A stretch of 64,000 nucleotides of DNA from assembly GCF_000275845.1 (NCBI RefSeq), contig NW_006766898.1, positions 523,304-587,303 of the forward strand. The letters are read 5' to 3'. The notes beneath the pieces were generated by a model that worked only from the letters and a program-made list of their open reading frames with translations, was not told the DNA's origin and ran no database searches. A program made the translations under genes and the position numbers. How positions within the stretch are numbered: the first letter of the stretch is position 1; each line of letters begins with the position of its first letter. Source of the DNA: Dichomitus squalens LYAD-421 SS1. Its lineage: Eukaryota; Basidiomycota; Agaricomycetes; Polyporales; Polyporaceae. This document shows, in pieces, positions 38,998 to 50,055 of this stretch.

Positions 38998-40393
38998 ATG
39001 AACTCTCAAGACGCTTGGAGGCGTTTCTCTCAGCAGTTGCAGCGTGCAGCTGCCTCTGGTGGCGGCGGGGGCCCGCGTCTACCCATCAAGGGCTTCTTCA
39101 CCGGCTCTGGTTTACTTCTCGCCTTAGTGGGAGGCGGCCTTGCACTCAATGCCAGTCTATTCAACGGTGCGCATATCTACCGCCCAACCATACCATAGTA
39201 GCACTGTTGATTGATGGGTTACGCTCGTGTAGTGGATGGTGGTCACCGTGCAATAAAGTACACTAGGTGAGCAGTATCCGAGCTTGGTCTCCGTGTTCGA
39301 TGTCGAGCGACTTCTGCTGCTCAGGCTGCACGGTGTAAAGGAGGACGTCTACCCTGAAGGAACGCATCTCATGGTCAGTGCTTACCCAGCACAATGGCGA
39401 CGCGGCATTGACACGTTTGTACCCTCACAGATCCCGTGGCTCGAGACACCTATCGTCTATGACATCCGCGCGAAGCCTCGGAACATTGCTTCCCTCACAG
39501 GCACCAAAGGCGCGTCTGATAACAAGTTGTGGACTACCTTTCCGACTTACCCTTGCCTCGTGTATTTAGACTTACAAATGGTCAACATTACGTGCCGTGT
39601 GCTCTCCCGACCGAATATTTCGGCACTGCCAACAATCTACCGAGAGCTAGGCACTGATTATGACGAGCGCGTCTTGCCTTCCATCGTCAACGAGGTCCTC
39701 AAAAGCGTAGTCGCCCAGTTCAACGCCAGTCAAATCATCACACAGCGTGAACAGGTACGCTACACGTTATACATCTCCGGCTCCTCGTGGCCCTTACACG
39801 CTGCCGCGGCGCCACATAGGTGTCAAGATTGGTCCGAGAGAACCTTACCCGCCGCGCGTTACGCTTCAATATCGTTCTCGACGACGTCTCGATCACGCAT
39901 GTTGCCTTCTCTCCCGAGTTCACCCACGCCGTCGAGGCGAAACAGGTCGGTCGCTTGTTCTTGACCTTTCTGCGGGGGCGTTACTCATTACGTCTATACA
40001 GGTCGCCCAACAAACTGCGCTCCGTGCTGCCTTCCTAGTCGATCAGGCAATTCAGGAGAAGCAGGTGCGTACGGATTGCCTCGCAGAGCAAGGATCACGT
40101 CAGACCTGACGCCCTTTCCCAGTCTATCATCGTCCGGGCCCAGGGTGAGGCGCGCAGTGCCGAGCTCATCGGCGAAGCCGTTCGCCAGAACAAGGGCTTC
40201 CTGCAGCTCCGTAAGCTCGAAGCTGCCCGCGATATTGCGACTCTCTTGGCCGCGTCTGACAACCGTGTGATGCTCGACTCGCAGGCTTTGCTCTTGAATG
40301 GTACGTGGACAACAGTGAATGTCGCCGAAACAATCTCTGATGTATACTCTAGTGGCGGATGACGCAAAGGATCTGCTCTCTCTGAAAAAGTAA
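38998..40393 (+). CDS. PHB2: Prohibitin-2
   Basis: Inner mitochondrial membrane scaffold protein that forms the ring complex with prohibitin-1 and stabilises respiratory proteins. The start at 38998 gives [20 protein letters not shown], a Gly-rich stretch and a membrane helix ([20 protein letters not shown]). Spliced exons continue [12 protein letters not shown], the conserved EGTHL and [101 protein letters not shown] and [15 protein letters not shown]. It ends [12 protein letters not shown] at 40393. About seven introns, about 310 residues. The long coiled C-terminus distinguishes it as PHB2 rather than PHB1. Confidence 0.95.
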
Positions 40394-40747
40394 TCGCTTC
40401 TATGTCTGGTCTGTACTTAGGGTATCTCGATACTATTCGCGCCGCTCTGCCGAGTGCTGCCTCCCCTCCCTTATACAAGCTCCCTTCCCCGCGTGTCTTT
40501 TGGCACTGAGGTCGCATGTTGAACACCCACGAAACGCCGATTTAACTCAAGCCGACTGACTGCCGTTAGGTGTTTCTCGGCCTTACGGCATTGTCTCCGT
40601 TTTTGTTCGATGGTTCTAGCGCTGCTCACAGACTTGCGGTGTCCGCGCGGGCACGTGACTGGGCATGATGAGACGCGACGCGTTTGGGCTGCCCATCGTC
40701 TTCCTTCCATTCTTCTTTCACCAGCGCATGCACCTGCTAGAAAAACG
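40394..40747. other. Intergenic region between PHB2 and MSH5
   Basis: This 354-bp tandem-gene spacer holds the PHB2 3' end and the MSH5 promoter. No other feature was recognised. Confidence 0.55.
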
Positions 40748-43700
40748 ATGCCTCGACTTACAAAATCCAAGCGCCTGAGCGTTCCACACACAAGTGCGCT
40801 TGAAGAAGAGCTCGAAGAAGAGACCACAGCGCTAGAAGCGAGTCAGACGGACGACACGCTGCCGCGGAAGAGGGTCCGATGGGAGGGAAGTGTAGACACT
40901 CCCGAGGAAGAGGAAGATCAGGAGGTGGAGGAAGAGTCCTCGTCGAGCGGTACCGCCGAGAAGGCAAGTAACTGCGCGACACATTCATGTCGCATAGGAC
41001 TTATGGGAGGAACCAGGTCTGCCTAGCAGCCACGTGCCAATCGTAGGTCTTACTCACTTGACATGGAGAGGATGTATGACGCTCATGGATCAATCAGTGG
41101 CCGAGTTGCGTGCGCATACTATGATCCAGTGAAGTGTACGGTTCTTGTTTTCGACGACTCCCCCGAGGACCATCACCTCGACCTGACAAAGGCTTGTAAG
41201 TGCTCTCAAGTCCTTCTCGAATATCACTCCGTAACGAATGTCGCGTTTGCGTAGTGTTGGAGAAAGCAGGCCCTGATGTGGTCCTTACCAGCTCTAAGGC
41301 AGATGACAACTTCATCGAAGTACTTCGTAATCATGGTACACATCTCGATTTCACATATAAACAAGCGCATATACTCACCTTTTCGCCTAGTTGATGGCTC
41401 CAGAGGCACTTTCCAAGTCCGACCACATAAGGATTTCATTCCTCTGAAAGGCCGCGACCGGCTTCTCTCTCTCCGTCTTCTCTCACAGCTGCCCGTCTAC
41501 CAAAACGATCAGGACACAACATCGGAGCTTGGCTCCATATCCGAGCCTAGAAATGCCTACGATTTTATGCGACGTCGAAGAGAAACTGGGGGCGACCCAA
41601 TGCTGCAGAAATGGAACGCTTCGGTCCGGCTCGCGAACTTCGCCTCAGTGGAAAACTCGCCTCTATGTGTGAGCGTTTCGCCTTGTCAATGCGAGGTACG
41701 CATGATTTACGACGTGTAGCTCGGCTCAATTGGTGCACTGCTCGACTACCTTGCTCGAGCTCGCGCCGTTTCAGATCTTGAGGACGAAGGCATCAACGGA
41801 CTGGAGATCCGCAGCATCGAGCCACTCCTTCTCACAGACACCATGCAAATCAACATGGACGCTCTTTTCTCCTTGCAGATCTTCGAGGACGAGAACCACG
41901 CATCTATACACTCCGACAAGACGAAGGAGGGACTCTCCTTGTTCGGCATCCTCAATAACACGAAGACAACATTAGGTCGAGCGCTGATGCGCGAATGGTT
42001 CCTTCGGCCGTCCATGTCTCTCGAGGTGATCAATGCTCGTCACGACGCGGTGGAATGCTTCCTCCGCCCCGAGAACATAACGACAAGGAATGCCATGCAA
42101 GGACATTTGAACGGCACGAAGAACGTTCCAAGGATCCTGGGGGCCATCAGAACGGGAAAAGCCAAGGTGTCCGACTGGCAGGCACTGGTGAAGGTAAGCA
42201 CCATCTCCGCACTCGCAACACTGAGCCTTCCCTCACGAGATGGATAGTTTGCGTTCCACGCGTTGCTTTTGCGTGACGCCCTATCAGAGCTGAAGCATGC
42301 CGGTAGCGTCATGATAGTCCGGAAGGCAGGTCCCCGTATTGACAAGACGGACTTATGCTAATCACCTCGAGCAGCTTATCAAAGCGTTGGATGTGTCTAA
42401 TTTTCGACAGCTAGGGAGCGCCGTCAACGAAATAGTACTCAGAACCATCGTGCATGCGGCGAACACTTATGCATAATTGTGCAGATTGACTGGGAGGAGA
42501 GCACGAATACGGGTCGTGTCTGCGTTCGCCCGCGGATTGACGAAGAACTTGACAACTTGAAGCATATTTACAATGGCATTGACTCGGTCCTGGTACGTGC
42601 TGCAGAACGAGATGGTTGTTTATATTGTGATTAGTCGTTTTCCCTAGTCGAAAGTGGCAGTCCAAGTCTCTGCTACCATCCTTCCTGACTATACGCCTTC
42701 CTTGAACGTGGTGTACTTTCCACAGCTTGGTGCGGAAGCTTTTGTATTCGTGCGCCGTTGTTCGCTTGCTAACCACTGTCGCAGGCTTCCTGATCTGTGT
42801 TCCTATGAAAGAGGAATGGAAGACCGATGCTGGGATTACTGTACTCGACGGTTGGAACTTCCAGGTAATCATTATGCCACGACTCAGATTGGTATGCACG
42901 GGCTCAACCACATTGATCAGTTCTCTTCGGAGTTCGTCTTCATAGCAATTGGTGGGGGAAGCGAACTTCTGACTACGATCTCATAGGTCTCATGTCTACT
43001 TCAAATCTCAAGAAATGCATGGTGCATGGGATTTGCCTTCATGATGCGACACTCGCGCTGATGCACCGAAACAGACATGGACGTCCACATAGGCGATCTT
43101 CATCCGGCCATAGTGGGTGAGTCTTCTGCAATCTCTGCGCGATACCTACTCGATTGACACGTACGCGAGATCGTGAAATCGAGATTGTGCAAGCTCTACA
43201 AGAGAAGATACTTGTCTACGACGAAATCATAGGCCATGCATGCGACGTCTGTGCCGAATTAGACTGTCTCGTATCCTTCGCGTTGGCCGCGCGCTCCTAT
43301 GACTACCGAAGACCGTATATGTCCACGGAGAACATCATCGATATCAAACAAGGCAGGCAAGTTTGAACGTCTCTGCATCCTGTCGATACCTCTAATGTTT
43401 CTTCAATGTAGACATCCCATGCAAGAATTTGCCGTCCCTACGTTCGTACCGAACGACACATATCTGGTCGGTGGCGCCGGTATCGGAGTCACCTTCCCAG
43501 ACGATGAGACGGAGACAGAGTCACAAGAAGAGCCACACAATGTCAAGAACAGCGTGATGGTGTGTACGGGTGCCAATGCCTGCGGAAAGGTGCGCGTTAC
43601 TTTACCTCGCAGGACGTCCGCACTAAGCAGGAGGCATACAGAGTGTGTACCTGAAACAAGTACGTGATCCTCTCAACAATGTCAGTATGCGGTGAAATCC

Positions 43701-44956
43701 GAAGTCTTGGTGTAGGTCGCCCTGATCCAGTACATGGCTCAAGTATGTGCTCAGATACGCTGCCCTTGTACATGCCAATCGATTCCTACCTAACCACAGA
43801 TTGGATGGCAAGTACTGCTCGCCAGGATGAAGTCATAGGCTTAGCCTTCACCGTAGTTTTGTTCCTGCCGAGTCCGCTATCCTCGGAGTCGTCGACAAAA
43901 GTGAGTACCATCATTATGACCAGGCAGACATGAGCTCTATTCTCACCTGGTCTATCTGGGGAGTCTTTACTCGGGTGCAAACTCGAGAATCGGTGTCCAG
44001 GGTAAAGGGTCGAGAGCGCTTCATCAAAACTGGGCAGCTACTGAAGCGTAGTATCCCATGACGCAGGTGCAATCAGCCTTCATGATCGATCTAAATCAAG
44101 TGTCCCTTGCTTTGCGCAACTCGACAGCACGCTCCTTGTTGATCCTGGACGAATTCGGGAAAGGTACCCTTCCAACAGGCTGGTATTCACATGTTTCCCA
44201 CCTTTCACGGAGCTGACAATCTATGCGATCCTTGCGGGCATATCTCTTCTACTGCGCGACCCCTTGACGTCGATCTAGATGGCGCCGGTCTCTTCTGCGG
44301 AATGCTGAAACACCTACTGGAACGTGGCTCGTCGTGCCCGAAGACCATTGCGACCACGCACTTCCACGACATCTTCCACAACAACCTTTTCAGCCCCTGT
44401 CGAGTCCCTGTCACATTTGTTCACATGCAAGTGATGTTTTCACTCAATCAGGGCCCCGGTGCTTTGGAGTCTAGAGAGCCCAGTGCATTTATTGAATACG
44501 AAGACGATGGGAGTCAAACTCGAATGGGGCCGGACGACAAAATCGTGTATCTATACAAGTACGCTCACTGCGTCCATTCGATCTGCCATTCATCCACCAA
44601 TATTCGTACAGGGTTGTCAACGGGTACTCCCTTCATTCACATGCGATAACCTGCGCAGAGCTATCCGGAGTGCCGAAGCGAGTGACTTCCAGGGCACAAT
44701 ATGTCAAGTAAGCAGTTGACCGGCCTCCACCGACTGGTGTCGTACCTGAATTTTCTCGTGCAGTGAGCTTCTAGCTCGACACGAGGTGTGTCAGCTCTTG
44801 GACGAAGATATGAGAGACGAAGAACGTCGGGAGCTCGCGGACGCCGAAGAGATCTGCCGCAAATTCCTAGCTTGGGATCCTACGCTACCGAGGGGAGGCG
44901 AACGGCCAACCCCTATCAGAGATGAGCTAGCTGTGATGCTTGATCGGGATACATAA
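40748..44956 (+). CDS. MSH5: Meiotic MutS homologue MSH5
   Basis: Predicted MutS-gamma subunit that, with Msh4, stabilises meiotic crossover intermediates. The start at 40748 gives [20 protein letters not shown] and an acidic N-terminal extension. Core exons carry [79 protein letters not shown] and [20 protein letters not shown]. The lever and clamp region includes [20 protein letters not shown]. The ATPase shows Walker [10 protein letters not shown] (the GK-S junction spans an intron), [25 protein letters not shown], Walker [12 protein letters not shown] and the signature [10 protein letters not shown]. The F-x-E mismatch-reading motif of Msh6 is not seen, as expected. It ends [11 protein letters not shown] at 44956. 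About 17 introns; roughly 900 residues. Some internal exon borders were not resolved. Confidence 0.92.
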
Positions 44957-45048
44957 GTATCATGACTTGTTGCAGGAAATGGTGATACCAAGTGTACTCT
45001 ACTACTTAAGTCTGACAAGTGATACAGATGCCCCGAGCTCCGTCATGC

Positions 45049-46689
45049 CTAAATAGAAGCCAGGGCGGCGATCTCGTCCTCTTCTAGCATCTCTCCCTCG
45101 CTCTCTGTTACCGAATCGTCCTCTGATGGATCGCTCTCGCTTGAGTAGGTGCTATCAGAATCTGACGACGAGTTCTCTGAGACAGCTTCCTCTAAGGAGT
45201 CCTCAGGAGGGTACAGGATGTCCAGGTCGCTCCTATATACTCCCCACGCGGTGTGCGTGATGCTGAGGCCGGGTATAGCATGGATGGATGGAAGCTCCTC
45301 CTCAGGGACTCCGGGTGGAAAAAGCTCTGGTAGCTGCCGAACTGCATTCAGGGAGCGGTCTAGGAGACGAACGTTCCACCGCAGGTCGCTCGCACTCCTT
45401 CTCTGTCTGCATCTCTCCAGAAAGTCCTGGCGTATGTGGCCGGCCGGGGAGTTGAACCAAATGTCAACGTATGTCAGCGTTGGATGGCTGGGGAGCAAGT
45501 CCAGGACGGAGGTATCATATTCTTGGAAGACGAGGTGCTGAAGTATAGGGCAGAGATGGATGTAGTCGACGTAAGGTCGCCAAGGTGTCTTGTGCCAGCG
45601 GGTGGCCATGTCTAAATGATCGCGGAACTCCAGGTACGTGATCGACCTTCCGAATTGCTGGAGGAGCCTGCCCTGATTGTCGATCGCCATTGGCATGATG
45701 AGCCGCTTGAGGCGGGGCAGTCTCCAGTTGGCGAATCGTTGAGAGTGATCGCTGCCTCGAGGGACGACGTACTGGCATGATATATCGAGCTCTTCTAGAG
45801 CGGCTAGCTCTACGCTCTTCAAAGACTCGTCATGATCGATGTTGATGGTGAGCGTGGTAAGGAGCGGTGCGGTAGAGACACAAGCGATTGGCCATGTAAA
45901 GTGAGGGGTACCTCCCTGAGGCCATTGTTCGAACCGCACGAGCGTCCGAGACAAGGCTCGAATGGCAGCAGTGAGTGCCGTCGGAAATGCATACAAGGCT
46001 ACTCGCCGCAAGTCATCCTCCATTGCGAAGAGGCTGTCGGTGAAGGCAAGAGCACGCAACTCGGTGCACTGCGTAAGGATATAGATAAGATCGCCTACGA
46101 CAAGGTCCCGTATTTCCTTTGTCGCTGGACAGTCGACGACGATCTTTCTCACTAGACGGCATATATTCGGGTGTGTTCGTAAAGTGCTTGCGAACGAGCG
46201 GACCTGAGTCGGGTGGCGGAAAGACACTTCCTCGTATAGAAAGGGCAGCGTGGCGGAGTGCCAACGACGGCTGACTCTCGCCAATGTCATTTTGGCGGCG
46301 ATAGCCTGTATCCACGGAGTACAAGATCCACGAGTGGCTATGGGGTCTAGAAGGGCGTTTGGCGGAATTGTATACCGAAAGATGGTATGAAGAAGCTCCA
46401 CGGGCAGATCGTCAGTCGTCCCGACTTGATGCCGAATCCATCTAGAAGCTGTCTCCTTGCAGTTTACCTGTGTACAGTCAGCATCGTGTTACGAGCAGAT
46501 GATTGAGCAGATACTCACGCATATCCTCGAGAGCATACGCTCCATTCGCAGCGCTTCCAAACGCTGTGCTTCGAGCTGTTGTTCCTTCCAATTCCGTAGA
46601 CCTATGAGCTCTTTCAGGAGATCGGACAGTGGTTGGCCTTCCTCGAGCAATGCAAAGACGTGTTGGTCATTAATTTCTGCTTCGGGCAT
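45049..46689 (-). CDS. F-box protein with acidic C-terminus
   Basis: Predicted F-box-like substrate receptor. The start at 46689 gives MPEAEINDQHVFALLEEGQP and a helical segment (LRNWKEQQLEAQRLEALRME) that spans to RIC, then a 57-nt-class intron (GTGAGT...CACAG) to VNCKETASRWIRHQVGTTDD LP. The F-box-like region reads VELLHTIFRYTIPPNALLD and ARVSRRWHSATLPFLYEEVS. The rest is leucine-rich (TELRALAFTDSLFAMEDDLR, AALEELDISCQYVV, RLPRLKRLIMPMAIDNQGRL, CPILQHLVFQEYD). The tail is Ser/Asp/Glu-rich and ends EEDEIAALASI. Two exons. It belongs to a family expanded in Agaricomycetes; its target is unknown. Its 3' end converges on MSH5 with 92 bp between. Confidence 0.82.
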
Positions 46690-47258
46690 GTTGGATTTTA
46701 TGGGGATGGTGGATTCCGAGGACTGCCAGACGTCTTCCTGATCTGCCGAGCGTGAGTGTGCTTGGTCAGTTGTTGAGCTGCGCCGGGCTTCACACACGAT
46801 TGGTGTGTAGGCAAATTTAGACCGTCGTGGTTGCGGAGTCAAAGGCAAATGAGAGAATGACACTTCGTGCACAGCCTCATGCGAAACATCCGTCTTATCG
46901 GGGAGGATGATATGCCGTACACGGCGCCGCCAAAAAAGGAAAATCAATCAAGTAACTTCGTTTAACGTTCAGTAACTCGCGGCATAGCCCGCCATTTGTT
47001 GATATAATAAGTCGTTAGCTCAAAGTGATAATCGTTGGCAATGCGAACGAGATGAAGCGACTTCAAGTAAATTAGGTCGGTGCGCTACGTCCAATTGAGT
47101 AGAGAAAGTCACGCGGTGGCAGGGAACCGGGAAAATCGATACAATGTTCGAATTCCTACCACCTTGACGGTTGTGATTGATCTCTCACATCTCAACCAGA
47201 TACCATCCCCATATCTACACTAATTACACTAATTGCAGATTCCCATTCCACCAAAACC
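46690..47258. other. Intergenic region between F-box and terpene synthase genes
   Basis: This 569-bp stretch is more AT-rich than its neighbours. The minus-strand frame of F-box exon 1 stays open upstream for 86 codons but has no further ATG. Nothing else was recognised. Confidence 0.5.
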
Positions 47259-48546
47259 TCATGGATTAAACCCCAACTCGGCAAGACGGTATCTAGGCGT
47301 TCTGATGGAGAACTCCAGGTAGCACTGGAGGCATTCACACATCCCATGTGCACTCAGTCAAATTTTCAAATCATAGTATGTCACAACTGACCTGGAGATA
47401 TTTGTGCCAAAGCGCCGACAGCTCATGGTCGTCGGCAACGACTCTCTCAATTCTCTCAGCGGAGTCGAGAACTTCTTCCGTCAGATGTCGTAGGACTTCT
47501 AGAGGAGATACACGTTCTGCATCCGCTCGCAGATGGACGTAATTGCTCTTCTCTCCGGCAATTTCCTCTTTATAAAATGAGAGACTGCTATGTCGGTCAG
47601 TTATGTCGCGAAATACGATATGCATTCTACGATGCCCACATGTCACTAATTCGTAACATCTTGCGAGTCAGTGGTGATTGCACGGTTCAGGGTATCGATG
47701 GACTCACTTTGTTCCCAAGGTCCAGTGCTCGATGTCACTGGATAATACATTGGGGGTTGGCCACTGAAGATTACGGGCATGTCAAGATTAATCTCGAGAC
47801 TTACGGTAGGATTTGCAGATAGGTATCCGCTTTCTCCCGCCAACTCCTTGCAAACATGAAGTGCGTATATTGAGGTCCGCCACCGGCCCTTGTCCGGAGA
47901 TAATATGGGTAGCGTGTAGCCCATGGCGCGATACGCAAACCGCTCGTGGCAAACTCGATGTGTGTGGCCGAGAGGGCGTCCACCGTACCCGTGATGATCG
48001 CGTCGGCACCAACGTCAGTCCAATACATGTGTGCCTCCTTCAAAAGACTAGCGAGCCGGTCGAAGATCGGATGCACCTGCGGCTCTCCCTTAACCAAGCG
48101 ACAGGCGAACTGTGACACGGCATCGGAATCCTGGCCTCCTACGTCTTCGCCGTACAGCATGCAGGCCGTATAGAGCGCAATGTAATCACGATGCTCGGCG
48201 GGGACATGGCAGTATGCCGTTTCCGTGTACGAGCAGCTAGTCTCCACTATATTCGCGACCATATGTGCATCGATGTCGAGGGCCCAGCTGTCGATCTCAG
48301 CTGCAAGTTTCGCACGCAATTCAAAGTCGCGGGGTGTTTGAGGTGGCTTGTAGTTGGAGCAGTATAACAACTTCCGTACGGTCTCTTGGACATCGGCAAT
48401 CCGGATATTTGAAGTACCCTGAAAGTAAGGTCAGACGTTGCACTGCCGGGAGAAGTAAGCATGGTAGGGTTTACGGAGACGTAGTCCACATCATTGCACG
48501 ATACACCGGAAGGGCTTGTTGTGTCATCCGAACAGATACTAGTCAT
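47259..48546 (-). CDS. TRI5-family (trichodiene synthase-like) sesquiterpene synthase
   Basis: Predicted class I terpene cyclase acting on farnesyl diphosphate. My model has six exons (48546-48475, 48418-47805, 47737-47708, 47645-47640, 47584-47392, 47324-47259; 981 nt), giving 326 residues, close to the family's usual 320-380. It starts MTSICSDDTTSPSGVSCNDV. The helix-D motif region reads YTACMLYGEDVGGQDSDAV, so the usual first Asp of the DD metal motif is Glu115, followed by Asp116. Family landmarks follow: FACRLVKGEPQ, HIEFATSGLRIAPWATRYPY YLR, then NDILSFYKEE (the NSE/DTE motif) and KSNYVHLRADAERVSPLEVL. It ends TPRYRLAELGFNP. The Asn and Asp of the NSE motif depend on a 6-nt microexon. 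No cytochrome P450 or transporter gene adjoins it, so a product cluster is not evident. Product unknown. Confidence 0.85.
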
Positions 48547-50055
48547 GATTTAGTCAGCAGTAGCAAAGGCTGAGCATAAAGACCCTTCGACAAACCTAGA
48601 GCTTAGCCTATGAGCGTATTTCGCCGAAGCGAAATGTTGGGTGGTCGATAATCGAGATGCGAGTGGAGCGAGCATATTAGCGGGCAGGTGCGATGTACTC
48701 AGGAGAGGCTGAAATGTCATTGTTTATGCCGACCCACCTTTATACTTGCTCGGCCTCAGTGGTCCTCGAAGTCTTCCGATGATATCGCATTCCCAGGCAC
48801 TGTTGGATGCCTTTCATGAAAAAAGGTAAGGGGTTTTCCGGGAGCGATTCATGGAACCTGTGCATTGCAATGCGGAGTTGTAGCCAGCCAGGCGCCATCC
48901 GATCAACGGAGTGTATGGGCCAAGGCTGTCGAACACTGGTTTTGAAACAGCTGACATTGCCATGAGAACCAGGATGCTCTTGCATCCGTTTTCCCTGCTA
49001 GCACGTCCTTGAACCCTTTGAGTAACCCACTTTAATATGCAGAAGTCAATTGTGCGTTAGAAGACAGCGATGGTCTCGAATACAATGAGTTGCCTGAGGT
49101 CTTTTATTGTCATTTATTTCGACCATCAGATATAGCGTGACGTACACTGAGGAGCGCCGACCGGTCTCACGCAGGAGGTGAACATCAGAGAGAATGAATT
49201 TGAAACTGGGTCAGATCCGCTTGCATGATGAACAAGACGGAGTCTTAGGTTGGTTCCTAAATCGACCGGTGCCGTGACGGACTATCGGGGCACAGCTGGA
49301 AGGCCGGACGATGTCCGCAGAGTGGTACGAAAAAGGAACAACTGTATGAGTAGCGCTCCAGTATGAGCATCTCGGTTACGGGTTGTCGTTTCGACCCTGA
49401 ACTTCGTTGCCGAGAGCTGCTTCTCCGTCTTCTTTGTGGAACCCGGAGCCGCAAGTCGCTCGAACCATTCCGACGTGCGGGAAGAATGGAACGCTCTGGA
49501 GGCAGAATGGCAAGACATGCGGTACACCTCAAGCATGTGGTCATCGGGCGAATGCATGTTGGAGAACACATCCCTACTTGGGAGCAGGCAGGCCACAAAG
49601 TAGGCAAGCCTATCCACATCGGCCTTCAGGTTCATGTCAGACGAGGGAAACGGGTGGGGCACAGCTGACTCTCCCTGGCTTCCTGTGGAAGGTCTTCTAC
49701 CCGCTGTGGCCCAGATGCCCGCCACCACACATGACAAGGCGATGTTCATGACTGGTCGTACCGTGCCCATCTCGAGTCCTATCACTCATGCTGATGTTCA
49801 TAGACGGTGTAAGTTAGGTACCTGTCATTCTGGAAGTCAGCCTCTGAACACCGGAGGGGAGGGGAGAACTCAGACGTATTCGCTTCATCTCGTCTTTCGT
49901 TCTTCATGGAACTGACTATGACGAGGATCTCCGCGCGAACTAGTACTCAACGGCGGGTTAGGCAGCCCTTCGGTCTATGATCAACTGCATGACAGATGCA
50001 TGTGATATAATCAACTGCTGTACAGAGTCGTCCGATATACTCTTTCCTCGTTCGC
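48547..50055. other. 1.5-kb region without a supported gene
   Basis: This stretch lies between the terpene synthase start and the DPP V stop. The longest frame is minus 49282-49785 (about 168 codons); a second small one is minus 48740-48985. Neither shows a known domain, and I could not join them into a spliced model with conserved features. It may hold an orphan gene, a decayed gene, or only promoter sequence. Confidence 0.4.
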
